From Methanofervidicoccus sp. A16 (GTDB lineage: Archaea; AGJL01; Methanococci; Methanococcales; Methanococcaceae), in the NCBI RefSeq assembly GCF_003351865.1, contig NZ_CP022242.1, forward strand, positions 1 through 64,000: 64,000 nt of DNA. Direction: 5' to 3'. The position numbers and the translations under genes are program-made. Shown piece by piece: positions 10,334 through 19,472 of the stretch (its first letter is position 1; the number at the start of each line of letters is the position of its first letter). The notes beneath the pieces are model-generated. The model worked only from the letters and a program-made list of their open reading frames with translations, was not told the DNA's origin and searched no databases.

Positions 10334-11680
10334 TTAATAACTACAATTCCTTAGAGCCTCTCTTACCAACTTAATACCTCTCTCTAGGAGATCCTTTGCA
10401 ATAGTGCTGCTCTTACCCTCAACCCTTATCCTTATACATGGTTCAGTTCCAGAGGGCCTTATAAGTACCCATCCATCTTCTAAGTTAAACCTAGCTCCAT
10501 CTACAGTCTCAGGAGTTTTTTGGAATACCTTCTCTCCGTACTCTATCACATACTTCATAACAGAGGATTTCTTACTCTCTTCACAGGGTATTTTTTCCCT
10601 TAGATTTACATAGGAGGGCACATCATCTAATAGGTTGCACAGTTTATTGTCGAAGTACTCCATCATCTCCAAAACCCTTAAACCAGATAGTATTCCATCT
10701 GGAGTTAGATGTACATCTCCATGGATCCAGGTACCAGAGGGCTCTCCTCCAAAGAGGGCGTTGTACTTAGACAGTGCCTGGGAGACTGCCACATCTCCAA
10801 CCTTGGTTCTAACAACTTTAACTTTATCTCCTAGGTATTCATCTAGGGACATAGAGGCATCCACTGTAGTTATTACTACATTACATCCTGTTTTTTCCAC
10901 TATATATTTAGAGAACACTGCAAGTAATTTGTCAAAATCTGCCATCCTTCCTCTCTCATCTATAGCCACCATCCTGTCTCCATCTCCATCATGGGCTATC
11001 CCTATGTAATCTCCTCCTCCTTCATTCAACCCTTTAACCACCCTCATAGTGTTCTGAAGGTTCGCCCCATTTGGTTCAGGCATTCTACCTATAAATCTTC
11101 CATCTATATGGGCATTTAGGGAAATGACATGGGATCCAACATCTGTAAATAGATAGGGAGATACTACAGAACTTGCTGCATTGGCACAGTCTACAACAAC
11201 ATGGAACTCCCTACTTATAGATAGATGTTTAAGAATATGTTCCCTATATTTCCTCAGTGCATTCTCATCTCTCAATACCTCTCCAACAGATTTCCAATCT
11301 GCCCTTTTAAAGTTGTTCTTAAATATTATCTCCTCGATCTCCTTCTCTTCCTCAGGACTGTAGGAAGTACCATCCCTTTTGAAAAGTTTTATACCGTTGT
11401 ACTCTGGAGGGTTATGAGAGGCAGTTATCATAATACCTACGTCATGGTTCCTTGTAGAAAAACCTAATGTTGGGGTAGGTGCAATACCTATATCTGTTAC
11501 TGTGGATCCTCCACTTAAGAGTCCTGATATTAGGGCACTCTTTATCATCTCCCCAGTAGTTCTGTTATCTCTGGCGACAACTACATCTTTCACCTTTTGA
11601 GATATAGCAAGACCTACCTTATAGGCAATCTTAGGATCTAGGTCCTTCATCCTTATACCTGAAGTTCCAAAGAGTTTCAT
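10334..11680 (-). CDS. glmM: Phosphoglucosamine mutase / phosphomannomutase family
   Basis: An alpha-D-phosphohexomutase of 448 residues. The N-terminus LFGTSGIR, the active-site serine Ser88 in TASHNPPEYNG, the metal loop HDGDGDRM near residue 240 and the phosphate-binding RPSGTEPCIRIRVE near the C-terminus are all present, so it should be active. Methanococcales have paired paralogues for glucosamine-1-phosphate and for mannose or glucose phosphates. The choice of glucosamine phosphate is likely but not proven from sequence. GAGGTTGAT precedes the ATG by three bases. Product sugars would feed UDP-GlcNAc, also the substrate of the epimerase at the right end of the window. Confidence 0.9.
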   Translation of the reverse strand: MKLFGTSGIRMKDLDPKIAYKVGLAISQKVKDVVVARDNRTTGEMIKSALISGLLSGGSTVTDIGIAPTPTLGFSTRNHDVGIMITASHNPPEYNGIKLFKRDGTSYSPEEEKEIEEIIFKNNFKRADWKSVGEVLRDENALRKYREHILKHLSISREFHVVVDCANAASSVVSPYLFTDVGSHVISLNAHIDGRFIGRMPEPNGANLQNTMRVVKGLNEGGGDYIGIAHDGDGDRMVAIDERGRMADFDKLLAVFSKYIVEKTGCNVVITTVDASMSLDEYLGDKVKVVRTKVGDVAVSQALSKYNALFGGEPSGTWIHGDVHLTPDGILSGLRVLEMMEYFDNKLCNLLDDVPSYVNLREKIPCEESKKSSVMKYVIEYGEKVFQKTPETVDGARFNLEDGWVLIRPSGTEPCIRIRVEGKSSTIAKDLLERGIKLVREALRNCSY

Positions 11681-11779
11681 GGTATCAACCTCAATTTCTA
11701 CTAAATCATTATAATATAATATAGTTTTTATTTTAATGATAATGAGATTTTTATATATCTATAGTTCAACGGTGAGACA

Positions 11780-12766
11780 GTGATCCTTGGAATGGATATA
11801 GGAGGAGCAAATACAAAGATAACTGAGTTAGAGGGAGGGTATTACAGGATACATCACATATACTTCCCAATGTGGAAGGAACATAAAAAACTTGTAGAGC
11901 TTCTAAGGAAGTATAACAGGGAAGATGTGGAAAAGGTTGGTATAGTTATGACGGCTGAACTTGTTGATGCATACAAAAGTAAGAGGGAAGGGGTGGAGGA
12001 TATACTAAATGCTGTGGAGAGGGCTTTTCCTGAAAAAGATATCTACGTTTTTGATGTAGATGGAAACTTTTTAGAGATAGACGTTGCCAAGAGGAACTAT
12101 AATAAAGTCTCTGCCTCAAATTGGACTGCCACTGCCTACTTTGTGATAAAGAATATCTGCGACAACTGTATACTTGTAGATATGGGCTCTACAACAACAG
12201 ATATTATACCTATAAAAAATGGAGAGATACTAACTGAAAAGACAGATCTAAAGAGACTGATGAATAACCAGTTGGTGTATGTGGGGGCACTTAGGACACC
12301 ACTTTCCTTCCTAACTAGTACTGTAATCTTTAGAGATCGTGAAACTAATATATCTTCGGAGTATTTCTCCATAACTGGAGATATAAACTTTATACTTAAT
12401 AAGATAGAGAGGGAGGATTACACCTGTGATACACCAGACGGTGCTCCAGTGGACAGGGAGAGTTGTATGAGGAGGGTGGCTAGGATTCTCTGTAGTGATT
12501 TAGAGGAGGTGGACGAGGAGGAGATCTTGGATATATCCTATCAACTCTATAAAAAACTCCTAGATATGATTAGGTACAATGTAGATTCTATCTCTGAGAG
12601 ATATAATATTAAAGACGTTGTAATTACAGGTCTTGGAGAGAGGATACTAAAGGAGGCTTTAGAGGGTTATAATATTGTTTCTATAGGAGAGAAGTACGGA
12701 AAAGAGGTATCTCTAAGTACTCCTAGTTTTGCAGTGGCTAAGTTGTTAGAGGATTATCAAAAGTGA
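11780..12766 (+). CDS. mfnF: MfnF, methanofuran biosynthesis ligase-like kinase-fold enzyme
   Basis: Belongs to the H4MPT-linked C1 transfer family with an actin/hydantoinase-like ATPase fold. In methanogens MfnF joins the aminomethylfuran phosphate and gamma-glutamyltyramine parts of methanofuran, the first C1 carrier of methanogenesis. ATP-fold motifs are DIGGANTKI at the N-terminus, the LVDMGSTTTDIIP loop near residues 131-143, and VVITGLGE near 283. The start is GTG, three bases after GGTGAG, with a TATA-like TTTTTATATATC about 30 bases upstream. The RNase P gene starts four bases after its stop, so the two form an operon. Confidence 0.9.
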   Translation: MILGMDIGGANTKITELEGGYYRIHHIYFPMWKEHKKLVELLRKYNREDVEKVGIVMTAELVDAYKSKREGVEDILNAVERAFPEKDIYVFDVDGNFLEIDVAKRNYNKVSASNWTATAYFVIKNICDNCILVDMGSTTTDIIPIKNGEILTEKTDLKRLMNNQLVYVGALRTPLSFLTSTVIFRDRETNISSEYFSITGDINFILNKIEREDYTCDTPDGAPVDRESCMRRVARILCSDLEEVDEEEILDISYQLYKKLLDMIRYNVDSISERYNIKDVVITGLGERILKEALEGYNIVSIGEKYGKEVSLSTPSFAVAKLLEDYQK

Positions 12767-12770
12767 AACT

Positions 12771-13169
12771 ATGGGATACAGTAAAAGGAAGATAAAAAAG
12801 ATAAAGAAGATAGCCCTGGAGAGAATAGATATTCTTATGAACCTCGCTGAAGAGGCCTACAGGAAGGGACGACTGGACAGAATGAGGAGGTATATAGAAC
12901 TAAGTAGAAGGATTGCAATGAAGGTAAGGGTGCGTTTTCCAAAGAAGTGGAAGAGAAGAATATGTAAGAAGTGTCTTACAATACTCATCTACGGTGAAAA
13001 CTGTAAGGTTAGGACAGTGAGTGATAAGAACTGCCCTCATGTATCTATAAAGTGTTTGAACTGTGGCAACGTTATTAAGATCCCTATGGTAAGGGAGAAA
13101 AAGTTAAAAAGAAGACTTAAAAGAATGGTTAAAAGTGATGGCAATACAAAGGATATTGAAAGGAAATAA
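12771..13169 (+). CDS. rnp4: Ribonuclease P protein component 4 (Rpp21/Rpr2)
   Basis: A protein subunit of archaeal RNase P, which removes the 5' leader of pre-tRNA. The basic N-terminal helices (KRKIKKIKKIALERIDILMNL and YRKGRLDRMRRYIELSRRIAMK) and the zinc ribbon formed by CKKC, a later CPH region and KCLNCGN match the Rpp21 family. The length of 132 residues fits. It follows mfnF after four bases, an odd pairing of methanofuran synthesis with tRNA processing that is probably just shared transcription. Confidence 0.93.
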   Translation: MGYSKRKIKKIKKIALERIDILMNLAEEAYRKGRLDRMRRYIELSRRIAMKVRVRFPKKWKRRICKKCLTILIYGENCKVRTVSDKNCPHVSIKCLNCGNVIKIPMVREKKLKRRLKRMVKSDGNTKDIERK

Positions 13170-13316
13170 TTTTATTTAGACTATTACTACAATTCCTATC
13201 ATAAAAATACTAATAAAAAAAATAAAAAATAAAAGAAGAGATTTTAAAAAACAGAAGTACTGTCAATAATATTTTGAAAGATAGATTAAAAATTTTTTAT
13301 AATTATTTTTTATTTT

Positions 13317-14375
13317 TTAATTATCTCTCTTAAGGTATATAGTCTCAGTTGGGAATGCCATCTCGATACCTTCTCTGTCAAAGGCCTCCTTGATCTTAAG
13401 ATTTATCTCATCTATGGTATTTAGATAGTAATCAAATCCAAAGTTTCTTATGAAGTATTCAACTCTGATATCTAAAGAGTATGTGTTAAACTTATAGAAA
13501 GTTATCCTTATTGGAGGTAATGTACCAGGATGTGCCTCTATTATTTCCTTAATGATCTCCTTGGCCCTCTTTATCTTCTCTACAGGTGTATCATAGGTTA
13601 ATCCAATATATACAAGTACCCTCCTCTTCCTCATCTCAGAGAAATTTTCAATGTTCGCATTTACAAGGGAGGTGTTAGGGACCACTATAAGGGAATCGTC
13701 GAAGGTTCTTATCTTTGTACTTCTCACCCCTATATCTTCAACTATCCCCTCTCCACCTTCAAACTTTATCCAGTCCTTTATCTTGAAGGGTTTATCTACA
13801 AATATGAGAATACCTGCTATAAAGTTTCTAATAGTATCCTGGGCTGCCAATGCAACTGCCAAACCTCCAATACCTAAACCTGCGAGAAGTGCTGTTATGT
13901 CATAACCTATTGTTTTTAAGGCAGTAAGTATTCCCAGTATCACAATTAGTATCTTTAACAACTTCTTAAGGGGAGATAACAACTGATCGTCGAATTTAGT
14001 CTCTGATTCCTCTACTATAGGTTGAATATAGTACTCTACTATATCGTCTAATAGATTCAGTGCAAACCATGTAAAACATAATATAACTACAACTTTGATA
14101 GAGTTATCTAACAGTATATGGAGATTGTATGGAAGTGTCAGAAACTTTAAACCAAAGTATATACATACCGTAAATATAAATATCGTCCCTGGAAATTCGG
14201 CGGCGTCTAAAAGGATATCGTCAAATTTGATCCTGGATTTGTTTACCAGATCTCTTAGATATCTCTTAATAATATATCTATATATCTTCGTCAATAGAAC
14301 CCCAAGGATGATAAAGAGGACAAATACCAAATACTGATATAAGGTACTATGAAGAAATAGATTTGGGATTTCCAT
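13317..14375 (-). CDS. MscS-family mechanosensitive channel, second paralogue
   Basis: A 352-residue MscS channel with more membrane segments than the first (about residues 12-34, 54-74, 86-107, 135-160 and the pore helix). The pore helix ALLAGLGIGGLAVALAAQDTIRNFIAGI has the Gly/Ala packing of MscS. It is followed by the beta domain starting VDKPFKIKDWIKF and the C-terminal alpha/beta domain ending AFPTETIYLK. This form keeps the closer resemblance to bacterial MscS. It reads toward the RNase P gene and ends 147 bases from it. Confidence 0.93.
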   Translation of the reverse strand: MEIPNLFLHSTLYQYLVFVLFIILGVLLTKIYRYIIKRYLRDLVNKSRIKFDDILLDAAEFPGTIFIFTVCIYFGLKFLTLPYNLHILLDNSIKVVVILCFTWFALNLLDDIVEYYIQPIVEESETKFDDQLLSPLKKLLKILIVILGILTALKTIGYDITALLAGLGIGGLAVALAAQDTIRNFIAGILIFVDKPFKIKDWIKFEGGEGIVEDIGVRSTKIRTFDDSLIVVPNTSLVNANIENFSEMRKRRVLVYIGLTYDTPVEKIKRAKEIIKEIIEAHPGTLPPIRITFYKFNTYSLDIRVEYFIRNFGFDYYLNTIDEINLKIKEAFDREGIEMAFPTETIYLKRDN

Positions 14376-14423
14376 TTAAAATCCCTCAGTATAATATAGA
14401 TTATAATTATTTAAATTAAAAAA

Positions 14424-15476
14424 TTATTTTTTATTTAATAATAACTTTTTAAATATATTATGATCCTTTAATTTCAATAATCTAAGTATTCTTAATACGT
14501 CTGTTTTAGATATAATGCCTTTCAGTCTGTTGTTTTTATCCAGAACGTAAACCCTATCGTCATTACCTAATTTAAATATTATATCGTTTAAAGTAGCATC
14601 CTCTGGTACTGTTACAGGTTGTTTCATAATATCTTTTATAAGTATTTTGTCACTTACAGTGGTGATGTCGTTAAAGGATACAGTTCCCACAAGTTTTCCA
14701 TCCTCTACAACTGGATAACCCATATATCTGTATTTGAATATCAGATATACCAAATCTTTAACAGTATCCTTGGGAGATACAGATACTATTCGAGGATTCA
14801 TAATATCCTTTGCCTTTATCTTGTTGAAGATCTCCTCTGTAACCAGTGCGTGGTACTCTTGAGTTGCCCCGTAGTATATAAAGAGGGCTATGAGAATGAG
14901 AATGATATTAAAAGAAAGAATACCGAAGAGAAGGAGGAGAAAGGAGAAATACTGACCTACTACCGATGCTATCTTGGTGGCCTCTATATAATCCATCTTT
15001 GAGGCTAGAAGGGCTCTGAGTATTCTACCACCATCCATTGGAAAGGCTGGAAGGAGGTTAAAGGCTCCTAAAAAAATATTTAAAATACCTACAGTAGTAA
15101 GTAGGGGGTAGTTCATGCCCCCTATATTTAATATAGGACCTTTTATAAAATTTGAAAGGGATATTAAGATTATACCTAAAAGGATACTAACTATTGGACC
15201 TGCAATAGCTATTTTTAACTCCCCCCTCTTAGGAATCTTATCCATCATTGCCATGCCTCCAATGGGGAGGAGGAGTATTTTTTCTATATATACTCCATAT
15301 CTTTTAGCCACATAGGAGTGGGCCAACTCATGTACTACTACAGATGCAAAGAGAAATATATAGAGTATGAGACCATCTAAACCCCAGAAGTAGTATACAA
15401 GTATGAGAAGTAGTATAAATGTTATATGAAGTTCTATAGGTATATTCATAACCTTGGCTATTCTAAATGACAGCAT
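14424..15476 (-). CDS. Site-2 protease family (M50) membrane metalloprotease with CBS pair
   Basis: An intramembrane zinc protease. The zinc motif HELAH is at residues 49-53 and the third ligand lies in NLLPAFPMDGGR (Asp148), both within membrane helices (about 15-37, 41-57, 88-110, 125-145 and 170-200). A pair of CBS domains (about 225-340) follows, which commonly binds adenosyl ligands and may tune activity. This layout matches the M. jannaschii S2P whose membrane domain structure is known. GGAGGTATT places the ATG. Its natural substrate is unknown; such proteases often cut membrane-held regulators. Confidence 0.94.
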   Translation of the reverse strand: MLSFRIAKVMNIPIELHITFILLLILVYYFWGLDGLILYIFLFASVVVHELAHSYVAKRYGVYIEKILLLPIGGMAMMDKIPKRGELKIAIAGPIVSILLGIILISLSNFIKGPILNIGGMNYPLLTTVGILNIFLGAFNLLPAFPMDGGRILRALLASKMDYIEATKIASVVGQYFSFLLLLFGILSFNIILILIALFIYYGATQEYHALVTEEIFNKIKAKDIMNPRIVSVSPKDTVKDLVYLIFKYRYMGYPVVEDGKLVGTVSFNDITTVSDKILIKDIMKQPVTVPEDATLNDIIFKLGNDDRVYVLDKNNRLKGIISKTDVLRILRLLKLKDHNIFKKLLLNKK

Positions 15477-15486
15477 AATACCTCCT

Positions 15487-16368
15487 TCAATGTTTTATAT
15501 CCAATCCTCTCCTTTTTAATTCTTCGTATATCTTTTCAGGGACCTCTGGGCACTTCAACAACTGAAGGGCTTTATCCTTATCTATCAATCCATACCTAAC
15601 CATGGCACAGATTCTTCTAAATTCAAAACTATATCCATACTTCTTATAAAACTCCTTTATTGCAGGTGCAAGGACTAAACAGTTGGTGGTATATCCTCCC
15701 AACTTAGGATCCTTCCAAGGGAGTTCCTTTAAGATTTTGCGCCTCTCCTCATCTGTTAACTTATAACCTGCCAGTAGTCTTACAACAGTTATCCCTCCCT
15801 CTAACCTCTTAAGGGAGGAGGTTCCAAAGGGTAATTCATGGCCTGTAACTATTACATCGATATTTAGCATCTTTGCAACTCTCCATACTTCCCTCATTAT
15901 ACGTTCAGAGCATTTTCTACAGGGAGACTCCCCCCTTGAAATAGTATCTTTGAACAGTTCTGTAAAATCTCTATTTAGGACTATCCAGTCTACATTTAAA
16001 TACCTTGTGATATTACGGCAGTTTTCAATGGCTTCATCTGAGATATAGTTGTTGTCTACTGTAACACATAGAGGATTTACCTTGAACTCTTTAACTAAAA
16101 GGTAAAGTGCTACAATGCTATCCTTTCCTCCAGAGAGGGCCATTATACAGTGGTATTTATTTTTCTTTTTTGTATTTTTTAGTATATCTTCTATCTCTTT
16201 TTTCATCTTTTGTGGGTCTCTAGGATATTTGATGGAGTAGTAGCATTCCATACAGATGTTTTTTCCCTGATAGTTTATTATCTTAGAAGTTTTACTGGTG
16301 TTGAGGCAGATTTCGCATTTTAATTCTTCTTCATTACTGATTTTTAGGGATCTACTATTTTCTTCCAT
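15487..16368 (-). CDS. PP-loop ATPase, TtcA/TtuA-like with N-terminal zinc motif
   Basis: A 293-residue N-type ATP pyrophosphatase. An N-terminal CxxC pair (Cys18/21 with Cys39/42) looks like a zinc ribbon, and the PP-loop SGGKDS is at residues 79-84. Cys149, Cys152 and Cys228 are spaced like the three cysteines that hold a [4Fe-4S] cluster in TtcA and TtuA tRNA thiolases. A sulfur-transfer or tRNA 2-thiolation role is therefore plausible, but the substrate is not shown; ammonia-transfer enzymes share this fold. The stop lies 10 bases before the protease start, so the two are likely cotranscribed. Confidence 0.75.
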   Translation of the reverse strand: MEENSRSLKISNEEELKCEICLNTSKTSKIINYQGKNICMECYYSIKYPRDPQKMKKEIEDILKNTKKKNKYHCIMALSGGKDSIVALYLLVKEFKVNPLCVTVDNNYISDEAIENCRNITRYLNVDWIVLNRDFTELFKDTISRGESPCRKCSERIMREVWRVAKMLNIDVIVTGHELPFGTSSLKRLEGGITVVRLLAGYKLTDEERRKILKELPWKDPKLGGYTTNCLVLAPAIKEFYKKYGYSFEFRRICAMVRYGLIDKDKALQLLKCPEVPEKIYEELKRRGLDIKH

Positions 16369-16519
16369 AGTATCATAAACTTTATTTATATTTATTATTC
16401 CTAGTTTCTATTCAAATAATAAAATTAATAATATTGAATTATTCTTTTTTTACTTTTTAAAAATGTAAATAAATTTTATAATAATAATAAAAATAATATA
16501 AAAAAATAATTAGTAAAAT

Positions 16520-17126
16520 ACCCTACTTCCCATCAAAAGGATAATTTAGAGAATAATAAAAATAAACCCTAATTCCCATCAAAAAATCCTGATAAGGATA
16601 ACAATAATTATAAAAATAAAAGTGTAAAAGGGAAGGTATAAAATCAGAATAAATAAAAGATAATCTCCTAGGGTGCTCTAAGATACTCTATGGAGTGGAG
16701 TAGATCCTTGCTAACAGGCTGGCTATTATTAATTTTTATTATAAAGTTTAAATATTTTCTCAGTCTTTTTATTATTCTTATTTTTATTATTTAAATCGTT
16801 ACTTTGATGGGAACTAAGGTAATAAAAATAAAAATAATTACAAAAATAATAATATTTTAAAATAAAAACCTCTATCACCCCAGATACAAAAAATTTTAAA
16901 AATAATATTGAAGGAAAATGATCCTCTGAATACCTTCTAATACAAGGGATTCAGAATAGGATTTTCTATCTTATCTAAGGGTTCGGAAAGATCTTAGAGT
17001 ATCTTATTTTTATAAAGATCTTAGAATATCAAATATTTTTATATTGATTATTTTCATTATGATTTTTATTATAATGATTATCATTATTCATTATTCTTTA
17101 ACTACTATTTTGGTGGGAACTAAGAT
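16520..17126 (-). repeat. Type B repeat element interrupted by a type A element
   Basis: Left end ACCCTACTTCCCATCAAAA and right end TTTGGTGGGAACTAAGAT are inverted repeats. The inner sequence (about 16860-17040) matches other type B copies at 26832, 27336, 60180 and 63836, including the GAAGGAAAATGATCCTCTG region. A complete type A element (16566-16820) sits 46 bases inside the left end. Without it the element is about 350 bp. I see no clear target duplication around the outer ends, so this copy is probably older. It fills most of the gap between the PP-loop gene and the DUF1786 gene. Confidence 0.75.
16566..16820 (+). repeat. Type A repeat element (MITE-like), nested in type B
   Basis: A 255-bp element with terminal inverted repeats ACCCTAATTCCCATCAAA and, at the far end, the complement of ACCTTAGTTCCCATCAAA. 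It is flanked on both sides by the same 11 bases AATAAAAATAA (16555-16565 and 16821-16831), as expected for a target duplication made on insertion, although the sequence is of low complexity. The core, about 16665-16735, contains the conserved GTGGAG(T/C)AGATCCTT block shared by all four type A copies. No coding capacity. Confidence 0.82.
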
Positions 17127-17345
17127 ATTTAAATAATAAAAAATAGTTTATAGGTTGAATTAAAGAGTATAGAAACACTCTTTTGTATTTTATAACACCT
17201 TATAACTATTTTTCTCTCTAGAAACTCTTCTAAAAGGATAAATACAACTTAAATAACAAATTGGTATCTTAATACTAATTAATTCCTTAACTTATAAGAT
17301 GGATATGGTGTTTTTATTCCTTTTACTATTTTATTTTTGAAATAT

Positions 17346-18368
17346 CTATCTCAATAATTTTTCTCTATTGTACTCAAAAGCCCCCAACAACCCTACACAT
17401 CCTGTAATCATAACATCTCCACCTGGATAGGCGTACCTTCCATACCTCTTAAACATCTCTCTATTTGGTCCTGTAATTAGTATCTCCTGAGGTTCAATCC
17501 CCTCTAACACTACAGCACCATGACCTCCATCTTCATATATATCTTCGTTTCTCAATGAGCCCTCTGCAAGTCTATCAACGATATCCTTTAACTTCTCAGG
17601 TGTGAGCATCCCAGTATGATGTTCAAATATGCCCTTTATCTTTCCATCTTTTATAGAAACTCCCAATGTATGACCGTTGCCAATATCTAAACCTATAAAT
17701 TCTTCTATTCCTTCCTCTATAGCATAGTCCAATATACCACATATAGAGGCCATCTTACTGTCCATTACAAATCCCTTATAGTTGGACTCCCTCAAGGTTT
17801 CCAGTATACTTTTAAACCTTGAAAATATGCCTTCCTCCTCTACTATTATATACTCTAATGGGTTGGAAGATCTTCTCAGTTGTTCCCTGAAGTAGTTGAA
17901 CCTTGTGATCCTATCACTTTGACCTTTGATATATCCATGATCCTGACATGCGACACCCACTATATCTGGCCTAAACTCCACCCCTATCTCCCTAAATATC
18001 TTTTTAAACATTTCAAAATCTAAATCCCTCAGTATTACATCTGGGCAGTCTACAGCATCTTTTAGTATTATTCCTCTCTTTGATACCTCCTCTAAGTCGT
18101 CTCTAACAGTCCTTGCACATCTTTTAGTCATTATAACCTTGTATCCTTTCTCTATATGTTGAAATATGGCTCTGTTAACAGGGCCCCCTCCCATTACTTT
18201 ACCATCTATCTTTAGATCTTTCTCCATCTTCAGTATCTTATCTGCAATTATTCTTGTAGGCGATGGAAGTATCAATTTTATGGCGTTCTCAATGTTACTT
18301 TTCTCCATGTCCAAGTAGAGGATATCTTGGGTACCTTTACCAATGTCTATACACATTATGTTCATCAT
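17346..18368 (-). CDS. DUF1786 family protein with actin/sugar-kinase-like ATPase fold
   Basis: A 340-residue methanogen-type protein of unknown function. It begins CIDIGKGTQDILYLD, the phosphate-1 loop of actin-like ATPases, and has FIGLDIGNGHTLGVSI near residue 223 as a second such loop and ILITGPNREMF near 295. The family has been labelled as related to pyruvate formate-lyase activation in databases, but nothing here supports that; no radical SAM cysteines are present. AGGTGA precedes the ATG. A 20-bp perfect palindrome lies 13 bases upstream of the start and may control it. Confidence 0.75.
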   Translation of the reverse strand: MMNIMCIDIGKGTQDILYLDMEKSNIENAIKLILPSPTRIIADKILKMEKDLKIDGKVMGGGPVNRAIFQHIEKGYKVIMTKRCARTVRDDLEEVSKRGIILKDAVDCPDVILRDLDFEMFKKIFREIGVEFRPDIVGVACQDHGYIKGQSDRITRFNYFREQLRRSSNPLEYIIVEEEGIFSRFKSILETLRESNYKGFVMDSKMASICGILDYAIEEGIEEFIGLDIGNGHTLGVSIKDGKIKGIFEHHTGMLTPEKLKDIVDRLAEGSLRNEDIYEDGGHGAVVLEGIEPQEILITGPNREMFKRYGRYAYPGGDVMITGCVGLLGAFEYNREKLLR

Positions 18369-18380
18369 AAGGTTTCACCT

Positions 18381-18400
18381 TAATTGTTATATAACAATTA
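18381..18400. promoter_or_regulatory. Perfect 20-bp palindrome between divergent genes
   Basis: TAATTGTTATATAACAATTA is its own reverse complement. It lies between the DUF1786 gene (minus) and the unrecognised pair (plus), with a TATA core at its centre. From the core to the plus-strand start is about 80 bases, which allows a promoter with a short leader. A dimeric repressor site or an mRNA hairpin for the minus-strand gene are the alternatives. Confidence 0.45.
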
Positions 18401-18471
18401 TTTAAAATATTTTAAAAATTAACATATAATAAAGCAATAAAACCATTTAAAAATTAATTAGTGTGGTTATA

Positions 18472-19449
18472 ATGAAAACAACAGAAACAATAAAAAGAAA
18501 GATACATTTTTATCAAGTATTATGGGTAAAAAATGATGATGAAAAGGTACAAAAAGATGGAAAATTTATTCAAACTATACTGAACAACATTACAAATCAG
18601 ATAAAAAGTAAATTTAGAACTTTTTTAGAGGGACAGCAAGAAATAGATGAGAATATACTATATCTTGAACGCTATGAGAGTCCTAATTTTAATCCAGATA
18701 GACTATTATATCGCATATCTAAAATAAGAAACAAAAACTTACCACTTATTTTTGATATAAAAGATAAGATTACATCTCCACTAGATTTAGATAAATATCA
18801 GGGATTATTTGAACCATCTCATTTTGTAATATTTGAAGGAAAGATAATTGGAGCAGAATATAACCATTATGGAGTGAGAAATATAAACTCTAAGTTAATG
18901 AAACTCATCAATAATTATTTGAGACAGAACTCTATCGAAGATATTAAAAGAGTCGAAATAAAGCCTATATTAAGAAAAGAAGTTTATGATATAATTGAAA
19001 AATTTGAAGAGATCAGGAGTATTAAAATTTCTATAGCTACAAACTATGCAAAACTATTAGCAAAAGAAGATCCCTTCAGTTATGGACAAATATTCTCTGC
19101 TGCTGAAATGGTAGATGATATGAAACTTCAAGTAATATTTTCTATAGGAAAAGGGAAAAAGGATGGAAGTCCTATAAAATTTGAAAAAATACTCATGTTA
19201 GTTAAAAAATTATTGTCAAGAGACGATAGTAGGAAAAACATTGATAGATTAGACATAAGAGGAAGATTAGGAGATAGTGAAAGTATAGAAACTATCAATA
19301 TTTTAGAGGAATTGATGCTAACTGAAAAAAGAGTTCCAAAGTTAGATAATAGAACAAAAGCAGTAGATTCTGAATCGATGTACAGAGAAATAATAAACTC
19401 CTATTTAGCGTTAAAGAAAGAACTTGAGGAATATATTAAACCCTGTTAG
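18472..19449 (+). CDS. Unrecognised soluble protein of a two-gene accessory module
   Basis: I do not recognise this 325-residue protein. It is soluble, rich in Lys, Ile and Glu, and has no signal peptide or membrane helix. Sequence landmarks are LPLIFDIKDKITSPLDLDKYQGLFEPSHFVIFEGKIIGAEYNHYG near residues 90-140, which reads like a conserved domain core, and a charged helical C-terminus. Codon choice (GAA and AAA much preferred to GAG and AAG) differs from the housekeeping neighbours and suggests transfer. A small membrane protein follows 23 bases later, and nested repeats lie nearby. Soluble-plus-membrane pairs like this occur among antiviral systems; that role is inference only. A GTG nine bases upstream is another possible start. 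Confidence 0.7.
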   Translation: MKTTETIKRKIHFYQVLWVKNDDEKVQKDGKFIQTILNNITNQIKSKFRTFLEGQQEIDENILYLERYESPNFNPDRLLYRISKIRNKNLPLIFDIKDKITSPLDLDKYQGLFEPSHFVIFEGKIIGAEYNHYGVRNINSKLMKLINNYLRQNSIEDIKRVEIKPILRKEVYDIIEKFEEIRSIKISIATNYAKLLAKEDPFSYGQIFSAAEMVDDMKLQVIFSIGKGKKDGSPIKFEKILMLVKKLLSRDDSRKNIDRLDIRGRLGDSESIETINILEELMLTEKRVPKLDNRTKAVDSESMYREIINSYLALKKELEEYIKPC

Positions 19450-19472
19450 ATATATAAAAGAAGTGATTTATT

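Noticed and set aside
16380-17340. The repeated units could be a CRISPR array
   Set aside because: The repeats are few, long, inverted at their ends and scattered over the whole window, with no regular repeat-spacer order and no cas genes.
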